From assembly GCF_018500185.1 (NCBI RefSeq), contig NZ_JAHBGI010000015.1:1-44188 (forward strand): DNA of 44,188 nt. Direction: 5' to 3'. Below are positions 16,305 through 24,299 of this stretch, piece after piece (position 1 is the first letter of the stretch; each line of letters opens with the position of its first letter). A program made the translations under genes and the position numbers. The notes beneath the pieces were generated by a model. The model saw only the letters and a program-made list of their open reading frames with translations. It was not told the DNA's origin and searched no databases. The stretch comes from Litoribacter ruber. Lineage in GTDB: Bacteria; Bacteroidota; Bacteroidia; Cytophagales; Cyclobacteriaceae.

Positions 16305-17054
16305 ATGGCAAGACAATCGAGTTTCATTAAATTGGAAGGTACCATCGGAGATGTTACTTTTTACAAATCAAAAACAGGCTATAAAGCCAGGCAAAAAGGC
16401 GGAGTATCAAGAGACCGTATAATGAACGATGCCCAGTTTGAGCGGACCCGGGAAAACATCGCTGAATTCACGCAGGCAGCCAGAGCAGGCAAAATCCTTA
16501 AAGATGCCTTTAGGGAAATTACCCTCAGAGCCAGAGATATCCGAACCCACAACAGAATCTATTCACAGGCCCTCAAAGTCCTGAAGACCGATAGCTTCTC
16601 CAATAGAGGAGAGCGAAAAGTTGAGAATGGTGATATCAGTCTGTTTGAAGGCTTTCAATTCAGCAACAATTCAATGATGGAAGCCACAGTCTATTGTCCT
16701 TATAGCATTGACAATGGAGATACTTCGGTGGACATTCAGTTTGAGGCCTTTGTACCAAGAAAATATCTGGCCTTCCCCTCAGGCTCTACCCACTTCAAAC
16801 TCTTTGTGGTAGGAGTAGGTGTTGATTTCGAGCAGGGCGAGTCCAGAACAGAAATGCAGATTTCAGACGCATTTCCGCTTGATAACGATGAGCTGCCGGC
16901 CTTCAATGTCGAGGTTTCAAAAGTTCTCGATTTAGGCAACCATCAATTTTATGCATTGGGTATCGAATTCCTTCAGGAAGTCAACGATAAACTTTACACC
17001 CTGAACAACGGTGCTCATAATGCCGCTAAAATGATCCTAACCCAAACTGCCTAA
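16305..17054 (+). CDS. Conserved hypothetical protein upstream of DUF5675
   Basis: This 249-aa protein has no signal peptide or membrane segment. The N-terminal half is basic and helical (MARQSSFIKLEGTIGDVTFYKSKTGY... RQKGG...). The C-terminal half is acidic and beta-rich with many aromatic residues. I cannot name the family; I recall similar proteins sitting beside DUF5675 genes in other Bacteroidota, but that is memory rather than evidence here. Its stop codon overlaps the start of the DUF5675 gene (TAATG), so the two are translationally coupled. The combination with small membrane proteins gives a phage-derived feel. Confidence 0.75.
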   Translation: MARQSSFIKLEGTIGDVTFYKSKTGYKARQKGGVSRDRIMNDAQFERTRENIAEFTQAARAGKILKDAFREITLRARDIRTHNRIYSQALKVLKTDSFSNRGERKVENGDISLFEGFQFSNNSMMEATVYCPYSIDNGDTSVDIQFEAFVPRKYLAFPSGSTHFKLFVVGVGVDFEQGESRTEMQISDAFPLDNDELPAFNVEVSKVLDLGNHQFYALGIEFLQEVNDKLYTLNNGAHNAAKMILTQTA

Positions 17055-17500
17055 TGAAGATCCATTTAGAAAGGGAGTATTGGCCCGGCGGTACCAATGG
17101 CACTATGACTATTGAGGATTTCAAACTCTGTCATACCATTGAGCTGCCTTGGAAACGGAATGAGAAAGAATTTTCATGTATTCCAGAAGGCGTGTACGTA
17201 TTGGAAAAAAGGTTTTCAGAGCGGCATGGGTGGCATATAGCGTTGAAAGACGTCCCTGGCCGTAGCCTGATCCTGATCCATTCTGCTAATAATGCTGGAA
17301 AGGAGCTCAAAGGGTGTATAGCTCCTGTAACCAAACTGAAAGGTGAGGGAATAGGGCTGCAATCTAGACATGCCTTTGAAAAGTTAAAGGAAATGATCTA
17401 TTCAGTGATCGATGGTGGTGAGGAGGTAATTCTGGAGATACGGAGCTATCCAGATGCTGCTCTTAACCTCGTGCAATACGAACGATCATGGATGGATTAA
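17054..17500 (+). CDS. DUF5675-family protein
   Basis: This 148-aa soluble protein matches my recollection of DUF5675. Features are an N-terminal LEREYWPGGTNGTMTI, a centre with CIPEGVYVLEKRFSERHGWHIALKDVPGR, and ILIHSANNAGKELKGCIAP, with conserved His and Cys residues that could form a catalytic site. The His/Cys spacing (IHSANN...GCI) is reminiscent of L,D-transpeptidase or YkuD-like folds, but this is only a resemblance. Family function is unknown. It overlaps the preceding gene by 1 nt and is followed by a small membrane protein that overlaps by 13 nt, or starts just after it if ATG 17503 is used. Confidence 0.8.
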   Translation: MKIHLEREYWPGGTNGTMTIEDFKLCHTIELPWKRNEKEFSCIPEGVYVLEKRFSERHGWHIALKDVPGRSLILIHSANNAGKELKGCIAPVTKLKGEGIGLQSRHAFEKLKEMIYSVIDGGEEVILEIRSYPDAALNLVQYERSWMD

Positions 17501-17718
17501 ATATGTCTATGATGATTGGAGGGGTGGTTACACTCCTCCTTTCTACCCTTTCCTATTTCCTGCACCTGATGATCTTGGACATTAGGCTCATGCGGGTAGA
17601 GCAAAGGGAATTGCGCGACCTATGCATTGTATTAAAAACAGAACAGCAAATCATCAAAGAATGGCTAGCCGACGACCGCCTCAAGATGACCGAAAGAATC
17701 CGACATCCCCCCTCATAA
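17488..17718 (+). CDS. Small single-pass membrane protein (holin- or spanin-like in outline)
   Basis: This 76-aa protein has one hydrophobic segment (about residues 8-31, MMIGGVVTLLLSTLSYFLHLMIL). A charged coiled-coil tail follows (RLMRVEQRELRDLCIVLKTEQQ). An alternative ATG at 17503 would start it 3 bp after the DUF5675 stop codon. The last residues (about ERIRHPPS) come from a CATCC-type repeat, so the native C-terminus may have been altered. Topology and position resemble small phage accessory proteins, but no family is recognised. Confidence 0.65.
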   Translation: MDGLNMSMMIGGVVTLLLSTLSYFLHLMILDIRLMRVEQRELRDLCIVLKTEQQIIKEWLADDRLKMTERIRHPPS

Positions 17719-17729
17719 CTAGTTGCCGG

Positions 17730-18190
17730 TTGTGCGAACGTCTCCGACTTCGCACGAAACATATACTACAGTCAGTCATCATCGGACATCGGACATCGGT
17801 CTCGTTGTGCGAACGTCTCCGACTTCGCACGAAACAGATACTACATTCAGTCATCATCGGACATCGGACTTCGGTCTCGTTGTGCGAACGTCTCCGACTT
17901 CGCACGAAACATATACTACATTCAGTCATCATCGGACATCGGACATCGGTCTCGTTGTGCGAACGTCTCCGACTTCGCACGAAACATATACTACAGTCAG
18001 TCATCATCGGACATCGGACATCGGTCTCGTTGTGCGAACGTCTCCGACTTCGCACGAAACAGATACTACATTCAGTCATCATCGGACATCGGACATCGGT
18101 CTCGTTGTGCGAACGTCTCCGACTTCGCACGAAACATATACTACATTCAGTCATCATCGGACATCGGTCATCCGACATCCGTCATCCAAA
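17730..18190. repeat. 75-bp tandem array, six copies in an ABCABC pattern
   Basis: Six units of exactly 75 bp start at 17730, 17805, 17880, 17955, 18030 and 18105. Each has a REP-like hairpin (GTGCGAA and TTCGCAC arms) and a CATCGGA heptamer tail. Three sub-variants differ at two positions (ATATACTACAG, AGATACTACAT, ATATACTACAT) and repeat in order, so units 4-6 are a 225-bp duplication of units 1-3 with one further difference in the fully repeated part. Because 75 is divisible by 3, frames stay open on both strands; ORFs here are artefacts. It splits the DUF5675 cassette from the next small gene. Confidence 0.9.
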
Positions 18191-18200
18191 CATCCAACCC

Positions 18201-18413
18201 ATGTACAAAGAAATCAAAAATAGAATCGAATCCCCAACTCCTCCATTTTTCAAAAAATTGCAAAAAGGAGGACTCATACTAATAGCGGTAGGCACTGCTC
18301 TCATGAGTGCTCCAGTAGCCATACCATTAGCCATTGTCAATCTCGGAGGTTATATCCTCACAGCAGGGACTATAATTACCGCTGTGAGCCAAGTAGCTAA
18401 AGAAGATAAGTGA
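18201..18413 (+). CDS. Small hydrophobic membrane protein
   Basis: This 70-aa protein (ATG 18201) has a short basic N-terminus (MYKEIKNRIESPTPPFFKKL) and two hydrophobic stretches (about residues 24-42 and 44-62) rich in Ala, Gly and Ile. The tail is VSQVAKEDK. The open frame extends upstream only through the 75-bp array. I do not recognise the family; the outline fits a small phage-type membrane protein such as a holin. The start codon directly follows a CATCC heptamer run. Confidence 0.6.
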   Translation: MYKEIKNRIESPTPPFFKKLQKGGLILIAVGTALMSAPVAIPLAIVNLGGYILTAGTIITAVSQVAKEDK

Positions 18414-18429
18414 TCAATTCAATGGACAT

Positions 18430-18480
18430 GTTCCGTCTTCCGTCTTCGGTCTTCGGTCTTCGGTCTTCGGTCTTCCCTCC
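18430..18480. repeat. Heptamer array, CTTCGGT type
   Basis: About six 7-bp units (CTTCCGT, then CTTCGGT repeated, then CTTCCCT) lie downstream of the small membrane protein gene. The AT-rich stretch 18500-18595 after it probably holds the promoter of the small HTH gene. Confidence 0.75.
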
Positions 18481-18596
18481 TGTCAATCAAAGGAAAAAAG
18501 GCATCTGGCATTATTGCGGACAAACAAATAAATTTATTTTGAATTTAATCATTTAGTGTTATATTGTACTTGTAACTAAATATAAAATTTAACCTT

Positions 18597-18644
18597 ATGA
18601 AAGAAACTTACTTCACATTTTCTTATCGAACTACTATGTACTGA
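18597..18644 (+). other. Possible 15-codon leader ORF
   Basis: A short reading frame (MKETYFTFSYRTTMY) ends 14 bp before the GTG start of the small HTH gene. It is rich in Tyr, Thr and Phe. It could be a leader peptide or chance; no attenuator structure is evident. Confidence 0.2.
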
Positions 18645-18658
18645 CAAGATATTCAATC

Positions 18659-18871
18659 GTGGCCAACAGGAGAAGAGCTGTAGTTTATGCTCAGGATATT
18701 ATGACCATGACTGGCAGAAGCCGAAGTTATGCATATAAGGTGCTTAGAGAGATTAAAGTATTCTACAACAAACCTAAAAGTCACTTAGTGACCATTGAGG
18801 AATATGTAGGCTTTCACGGCATCCCTGCGCAAAAAGTATTGGAATATCTTTACGAGGTTATTGCTGATTAA
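18659..18871 (+). CDS. Small helix-turn-helix protein (excisionase-like)
   Basis: This 70-aa protein starts with GTG. It contains an HTH-like segment (AQDIMTMTGRSRSYAYKVLREIK) and a later helix (TIEEYVGFHGIPAQKVLEYL). The pattern of an HTH plus a YVGF-type wing resembles small MerR/excisionase-like DNA-binding proteins of Bacteroidota. No integrase is next to it. A strong terminator follows at once, so it is a single-gene unit. Function beyond DNA binding is unknown. Confidence 0.7.
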   Translation: MANRRRAVVYAQDIMTMTGRSRSYAYKVLREIKVFYNKPKSHLVTIEEYVGFHGIPAQKVLEYLYEVIAD

Positions 18872-18874
18872 ACA

Positions 18875-18905
18875 AAAAAGTGCAGGATCCTAGCCCTGCA
18901 CTTTT
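18875..18905 (+). terminator. Intrinsic terminator after small HTH gene
   Basis: The stem AAAAGTGCAGG / CCTGCACTTTT with an 8-nt loop lies 4 bp after the stop codon. The T-run is part of the right arm. The arrangement is symmetric and might work in both directions. The following gap to 19199 shows no further gene. Confidence 0.85.
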
Positions 18906-19199
18906 GGTTGTTTGGGCGCTAGCCCAATCCGGATCTTTATCCGGTTCTCAGCATAGTCAATGACCCATCCTGTGGATTTACATGGTTATTGATTTCTTTT
19001 TGGAACTAATCCTTACTTTTACCCGGTAACTGTAGTTGTCGTGCATTCTTGAAAAATACTCCAAAATAAACTTTGATGGAATTTTGAAGAAGGCATAGTC
19101 ATAGGAAATGTCCTGCATGTTCTTTCTACTCTTATGGCAGAAAAGGTTTCTAAATCTTTTAGCTGTATCATAATGTGTTTTTTTTTCAAATTACCAGGT

Positions 19200-20276
19200 A
19201 TGCCAATGGAAAACAATGCAGAAAATTTAGACAACAAGATTATACCCTTATCTGACATTATTAATCAGTTGATTGTAAAAAAATGGTACTTTCACTTAAT
19301 TGGCTGGAGCGTAAAAATATTCTTTGGAGAGTTTTCAATGCAATTTATTGCAAATCCTTTTGAAGTAAATTACATCCTGATAAATCTAATTTTCGTAATA
19401 ATTTTATTTTATATAAGCGGGATAGGCGGTGCTTTTATCTACTTGCAGAAGGATAAGAATTTGGATCACCTAATTTCTTTTACCTTTCTCCTGATGGGAA
19501 TGTACATTTCAAAGTACCTCTTTACCCACTGGAGCGGTGTCACAAATTATTCTCTACTAGAGCTTTGGGTTCATGAGACGTGGCGCTTTTTTTTATTCTC
19601 AAGTTTGGGGCTGGGCATGGCATTCTATAGCAATATGATAAAAGCAATGGCTAATCTTCGCGCTCAGGAAAGTTACTGGAAAAAAGTAGTGAATGGGGTA
19701 GAAAGAAAATCACAGGAACTCGCCTTAAACCCACATTTTGTAGGTAATGTCTTTAATTCCCTCTGCACAGACATATACCCCCATTCCAAAGAAGTATTTT
19801 ATGCTATGGGACGATTATCACAAATGCTAAAATACATTTTCTACCATGAGGGACCACAGCTTATCAAAACAGAAATCAACCACCTGGAAACCTTCTTGAA
19901 ATTTCAACAAAGCAGATTCAAAGACACTCTAAACCTTGAGTTTAATAATACAGTTGATTATATCCTATTGTCTGACTGTTATATCCCAAAGCTTATGATC
20001 ACTGGGCTGGTAGAGAATGTATTTAAATACGGGGTAGTCAATAACCCAGAATTCCCGGCCTTAATCCAAATTTCAAGTCATTTTACTTGTGGTAAAAAAA
20101 TCCTTTCGATATTAATCCGAAATGAAATTGTGGACAAACCTGATGTCACTTCCCACGGGATAGGTGACCATTTTTTATTGGAAATACTCAAACATGATTA
20201 TGGAGATAATTTTACATTTGAAAAACGCGTAAATGACAATGTTTTTAATCTAAAAATAGAACTACTTTATGACTGA
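19200..20276 (+). CDS. LytS-type sensor histidine kinase (His_kinase family)
   Basis: This membrane kinase of about 358 aa probably starts at ATG 19200 or 19206; an in-frame ATG at 19134 would add an unlikely Cys/Phe-rich extension. Four hydrophobic segments lie at about residues 30-50, 57-82, 91-110 and 128-146. The phospho-acceptor motif is LALNPHFVGNVFNSL with His179, equivalent to the NPHFLFN motif of LytS/YehU kinases, slightly divergent. The ATP-binding N-box is LVENVFKYG. The last 8 bases overlap the response regulator gene, a clear coupled pair. The signal is unknown. Confidence 0.88.
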   Translation: MPMENNAENLDNKIIPLSDIINQLIVKKWYFHLIGWSVKIFFGEFSMQFIANPFEVNYILINLIFVIILFYISGIGGAFIYLQKDKNLDHLISFTFLLMGMYISKYLFTHWSGVTNYSLLELWVHETWRFFLFSSLGLGMAFYSNMIKAMANLRAQESYWKKVVNGVERKSQELALNPHFVGNVFNSLCTDIYPHSKEVFYAMGRLSQMLKYIFYHEGPQLIKTEINHLETFLKFQQSRFKDTLNLEFNNTVDYILLSDCYIPKLMITGLVENVFKYGVVNNPEFPALIQISSHFTCGKKILSILIRNEIVDKPDVTSHGIGDHFLLEILKHDYGDNFTFEKRVNDNVFNLKIELLYD

Positions 20277-21000
20277 ATTCAAATATAATGTGGCAATAAT
20301 TGATGACGAACAGCATGTATTGGATTTGGTTAAAATGCTTGTGTCCGATATGGAAGGGTTCAAACTAAAATTGGCAACCACTAATCCAGAGGAATTTATT
20401 TTAGGTATGAATTCAGGGGTCATCGATATTGGGATTCTGGATGTTCGGATGCCAAAATATTCCGGTTCAGAATTAGCCGCAATTGTTTTGGCTACAAAAT
20501 GCCCAATTATTTTTATCAGTGGCACGGAAGTAAAGGCAAAAGAGATCATTCCAACCGAACCCGTTGATTTCTTGGAAAAGCCTATAATGCCAGATCGCTT
20601 GGAAATCGCCTTGAGAAAAGCCGTTAGACGGATTACTGACAATACGGGCAATCGCAATACTAGAACTCCACTCCCTTCTGATGATGCAATATATTTATCC
20701 CATAGCGGAAAACTGATAAAAATAAGGGTCCAGGATATTCATTGCATCCATGCCGGTCAAGATTTTAATGAGCTATACACAGAAAAGTCTAAGTACAGTA
20801 TTCCAGGCTCATTGGCCAATTTAGAAGATCGCCTAAAAAATTATGACATCATTAGAGTTCACAACTCCTACCTAATAAACACATCCAACATTGAATCCAT
20901 AAAACCCAACCTTCTCACTTTAAAAAACGGCCAAGAAATCCCCATAAGCAGAAAATACAAAACCCCCTTCCTCAAAACCCTCAAACCCAAAATCCTATAA
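20269..21000 (+). CDS. LytTR-family response regulator
   Basis: This 243-aa protein has a receiver domain (residues 7-115: Asp12 and Asp13, phospho-acceptor Asp58 in ILDVRMP, Ser84, Lys104). A LytTR DNA-binding domain follows (about 140-240: IRVQDIHCIHAGQDFNELYT, IIRVHNSYLINTSNIE, PISRKYK). It overlaps the kinase gene by 8 bp. LytTR regulators in this phylum usually control nearby genes. Here the convergent lantibiotic dehydratase is the next gene, but no LytTR direct-repeat site was identified. Confidence 0.93.
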   Translation: MTEFKYNVAIIDDEQHVLDLVKMLVSDMEGFKLKLATTNPEEFILGMNSGVIDIGILDVRMPKYSGSELAAIVLATKCPIIFISGTEVKAKEIIPTEPVDFLEKPIMPDRLEIALRKAVRRITDNTGNRNTRTPLPSDDAIYLSHSGKLIKIRVQDIHCIHAGQDFNELYTEKSKYSIPGSLANLEDRLKNYDIIRVHNSYLINTSNIESIKPNLLTLKNGQEIPISRKYKTPFLKTLKPKIL

Positions 21001-21304
21001 CCCCTTCCCCCCTCTACAGTTGTGCGAATGTCTCCGACTTCGCACTAATCCTATTCCCTCCCCCTATTTCCTTTCACAAAAAGCTTCGTGCCCATAGTGA
21101 CAATCTGCATCCGCGAAGAAGCCTTTCCCGATCCGCGAAAAGCTCCTCGGACAAGTGTGCGACTTATTATTTAACTTCGTGCCCTTTGTGACCCATTTAA
21201 TCCGCGAAGGAGCCTCTGTGAAACTCATTTAAAACTCCGCGAGACTCTGTGTCCCTATGGATTCCGCGAAGAGGCTTTGTGGCCCATTTCCACCGCGTAG
21301 AAGT
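21001..21304. repeat. REP-like hairpin and CCGCGAAG / CTTTGTG repeats
   Basis: The gap between two convergent genes holds a REP-like hairpin at 21022-21045 (T variant). Copies of the words seen at 6.4-7.2 kb follow (CCGCGAAGGAGCCTCTGTGAA and AAAACTCCGCGA). Confidence 0.7.
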
Positions 21305-21332
21305 AAAAAAGGCTCCCCATTACAGAGAGCCC
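21305..21332 (-). terminator. Intrinsic terminator of the LanB-type gene
   Basis: On the minus strand the GGCTC / GAGCC stem is followed by six T residues. It lies 25-50 bp downstream of the dehydratase stop codon. Confidence 0.75.
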
Positions 21333-21356
21333 CTACTAGCAAGTTAACCTACATCA

Positions 21357-24056
21357 TTAATCCTCCAAATAACCAGCTACCACAGGTATATTAATAAACT
21401 CATTTACTTTCTTGAAAATCCCACTCCATATTAAATGTTCAACTGCCTGGGGATTCTCCGGGAATATTCTATTGATAAACATATGAATATGGTTTTCAAT
21501 CAACGTAAACACTTTCTCTTCTTGATCCCAATATTCATGTTGCTGAATCAGCTTCAGATAATGAATCGTAAAAGTTTCAAATCTTGCAGGCATTTTTTTA
21601 TCAGCTACAAAATCTCTGTAAAATTCAGACTGCTGCACCCTATCAAGTTTACCGTGTTTTCCAATTACCTCACTTTGGTAGCGCCTTTTCCATTCCAGCG
21701 CCTGTCCACTCTTTGTAATCAATTCACTTCCCAGCTCCACAAATAGCGTAAACAATTCCTCATAATTACAATTAAACATACTGGCCCTATCACCTATCCC
21801 AGCCGCATATTGGGATTCTAAAAAGAAAATGCTTTCCGAGATATGCCTTGTTCCATGACCATACTTTATTGGCTCGGGATAATAATCCTGCAATTCGACT
21901 GACTTCACCATTGGCAGTTTGCTTAACAAATGTAAAAACTGCTGAGAGCAATCATTTTTTGCCTCTTTGCCAACCTTAATCCTTAACTTGATATGATAGC
22001 AATCATCCTCAAAGGCCAAGTAATACCATTTACTAATTCTATTCGAATCCTCATCCTTCTCAATAAGATCAAGCCAAGTGTCTTGAAGAAAAAATATCAC
22101 ATCATCCGGAAGCATTCGAATTTTAAAGGAAAGCCAGTCTGGGTCCGGCTTTCCTTTGGGGTTAAAAAACAACTTTACGCTACTATAATTGAAATTCTGT
22201 TGAGGAAGACTGATACTAAATTGCGGAAATAAAGCCTGACCATTACGATTCAGAAAAGATTCATTGTGGATCCATTGACAATCCCTTACAATCAGGCTTC
22301 CCTTTTTTCTGACCTCTTGGTAAAGGATTTCCATTGATTTTCTACACCCTGTGTCTATTAATAACTCCTGATCTCCATCTCCAATTAGAATCTTTTCCGG
22401 CATATTATACTTCTTCATTACATCCAAAAATGTTTTATGACTTAAAGTATCCCTTTCCTGTATCAACCACGAGGCTGGTCGGAGAATTAAATTTTTCCAG
22501 TTGAGCTGGGGCAGATAAGGAGTATTTACAGTAGGTTTGTAAATATCCGTCACCAGCCGAGCCCTGTCCTGATTGGCAATTTCCCACATTAATCGACCTA
22601 ATGGATGTGAGATATGTCGGGGATCGACAGCATGTTGTATTACTGGGATAATTTCTTTTTTCATTTCCTTGCAATAAAGAACAACTCTTCCTTTGCTTAC
22701 CCCTATATAAATTGAATGGAGCGGTATAGAATTTTGGCCAAACTCGTTTTCAGTCACATGAATGGAGTACTGAAAACAGTTGATGTGGGTGGCTAATCTA
22801 TTTACGAGGGGAGACTCGTCAAATTTAACATCAGCATAGATAACTGAGCTATCTGAAAGAGAAGTGTTTGCAATATCTTTGTAAAATTGAAACTTGTCAT
22901 TATCTAAAGTAAATCTTCCACCCAATGCCAAAGTCCTTCCACAGGTGACATTATCTAACACTAGCGTATCATGAGGGCCAAGTCGATATAGAACGGTAGT
23001 TTCTGGTGCAATGTCCAGGCTCTTCTTTTTCAATTTCTTACTTAGGTCCATCTTAGCTCCTGGTTTCGCCGTTTTTATGAAGGCAGAAAGATGTGCAAAA
23101 CCCTTAGGCTTTACTTCTTGTTGATAATGCCACTTCTTGGATTTAAAGTGGGCACTCAATTCAGTAAATGGTTTAATCACCTCTGAAAGAGTTACAAAGC
23201 GATCATCATGTTCTTGATAAAACGCCTGCTTAAAGCTTTCTATATAAAGTGATTTAGGCGTGTATAATAAATTACCTATTTCATCATTGAGCATTAATAA
23301 ACTTTGCTGAACAGTATAAGATTGGTTAAGTTGGTGGGAAAGATGAAGATCTACCATATTGCCCTCATCCAAATGTTGCTTGACATCCACGTTTATGAAA
23401 TCATCATTAACAAATGATTTACTTTTGGAGGTAGACCTCTGCTTAAGGATAATAAGTTTGGATGCAATTACACTTTTCCATAATTGGCGAATTATTCTGA
23501 GGGGCACATTGGCAAACCACTTCTTAAACTCCTGAAAATCTAAATAAGCATGTTGGTGAAGGTACTGAACGACCTTTTGGAATACGGGATTACTATCCAA
23601 CCTGTTTTCCTTCCACTTATAGGTTTTTCTATCCTTAGACCAAAAGTAGACATGATTTCCCACTAGGGAGGCGCTGGAATTAATTGAGTACTTTCCTTTA
23701 TACAACCTCTCTTTGGAAAGAGCATTTATTTTATTGTTTAGAAGAATTTCCTCATTATGGGAAATAACAAAGTTAGTCTTCACTTCACTAAATGCAGATA
23801 CTTCTCCAAAGCTCCCCAGCCCCACCCCGGCCCAAAGACCAAATGGGACAGGCCTATACCGCCCTCGAAGAAGATATTTATGAAGAGTCAATAATTCCTT
23901 GCTGCTAAGTTTCTCATAGGGAACATCTTTAATCCTGGCATAGAAATCAGGAGAGGATAAGTGGATTAACTTCAACAACTTTGGGTAATTCGCCTGCACT
24001 TCTGTTTTCTCACTCGGGTCAAAAGCCAGGCTAGGCAATCGGTACACAAAATCCAT
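21357..24056 (-). CDS. LanB-type lantibiotic dehydratase with C-terminal elimination domain
   Basis: This 899-aa protein looks like a full-length LanB. The N-terminal glutamylation part begins MDFVYRLPSLAFDP and includes the typical LLRGRYRPVPFGLWAGVGLG. The C-terminal SpaB-C-like domain (about 610-899) has WYYLAFEDDCYHIKLRIKV and YYPEPIKYG...ESIFFLES. In class I lanthipeptide and thiopeptide pathways such enzymes use glutamyl-tRNA to dehydrate Ser and Thr of a precursor peptide. No LanC cyclase, precursor peptide, protease or transporter is evident within the window. It is monocistronic with its own terminator and an inverted repeat directly before the start codon. Substrate unknown. Confidence 0.85.
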   Translation of the reverse strand: MDFVYRLPSLAFDPSEKTEVQANYPKLLKLIHLSSPDFYARIKDVPYEKLSSKELLTLHKYLLRGRYRPVPFGLWAGVGLGSFGEVSAFSEVKTNFVISHNEEILLNNKINALSKERLYKGKYSINSSASLVGNHVYFWSKDRKTYKWKENRLDSNPVFQKVVQYLHQHAYLDFQEFKKWFANVPLRIIRQLWKSVIASKLIILKQRSTSKSKSFVNDDFINVDVKQHLDEGNMVDLHLSHQLNQSYTVQQSLLMLNDEIGNLLYTPKSLYIESFKQAFYQEHDDRFVTLSEVIKPFTELSAHFKSKKWHYQQEVKPKGFAHLSAFIKTAKPGAKMDLSKKLKKKSLDIAPETTVLYRLGPHDTLVLDNVTCGRTLALGGRFTLDNDKFQFYKDIANTSLSDSSVIYADVKFDESPLVNRLATHINCFQYSIHVTENEFGQNSIPLHSIYIGVSKGRVVLYCKEMKKEIIPVIQHAVDPRHISHPLGRLMWEIANQDRARLVTDIYKPTVNTPYLPQLNWKNLILRPASWLIQERDTLSHKTFLDVMKKYNMPEKILIGDGDQELLIDTGCRKSMEILYQEVRKKGSLIVRDCQWIHNESFLNRNGQALFPQFSISLPQQNFNYSSVKLFFNPKGKPDPDWLSFKIRMLPDDVIFFLQDTWLDLIEKDEDSNRISKWYYLAFEDDCYHIKLRIKVGKEAKNDCSQQFLHLLSKLPMVKSVELQDYYPEPIKYGHGTRHISESIFFLESQYAAGIGDRASMFNCNYEELFTLFVELGSELITKSGQALEWKRRYQSEVIGKHGKLDRVQQSEFYRDFVADKKMPARFETFTIHYLKLIQQHEYWDQEEKVFTLIENHIHMFINRIFPENPQAVEHLIWSGIFKKVNEFINIPVVAGYLED

Positions 24057-24059
24057 AAC

Positions 24060-24089
24060 AATTGGGGTTAAAATGAAACATACCCAATT
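24060..24089. promoter_or_regulatory. Inverted repeat at the LanB start, candidate operator
   Basis: Arms AATTGGG (24060-24066) and CCCAATT (24083-24089) lie directly upstream of the start codon. It may be a protein-binding site or leader hairpin; the role is inferred. Confidence 0.35.
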
Positions 24090-24299
24090 CTATATATTTC
24101 TCACCCTCCCATCAATACCCCCACACCATTCTCCCCTTACCTGACATGATTTATCCGTTGGTTGACAACATATGGACTTTCGTGATTCTAGCCCTCATCC
24201 CTAATTCAGAATCTATTATCTACTACGTAGCACAGTATATAAAAGGATAACCCGAGAAGCACCAGGCAAATTTCACGGGGCAGTTCTTTGTTGGTCGAG

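Noticed and set aside
17730-18160. CRISPR-like array (palindromic 24-bp repeat with spacers)
   Set aside because: The intervening 51-bp stretches are nearly identical, and no cas gene is present.
17622-18413. Long repetitive ORFs over the 75-bp array (both strands)
   Set aside because: The unit length is divisible by 3 and no stop codon falls in the unit in several frames; the translations are simple copies of the repeat. Only the last 70 codons (from 18201) look like a gene.
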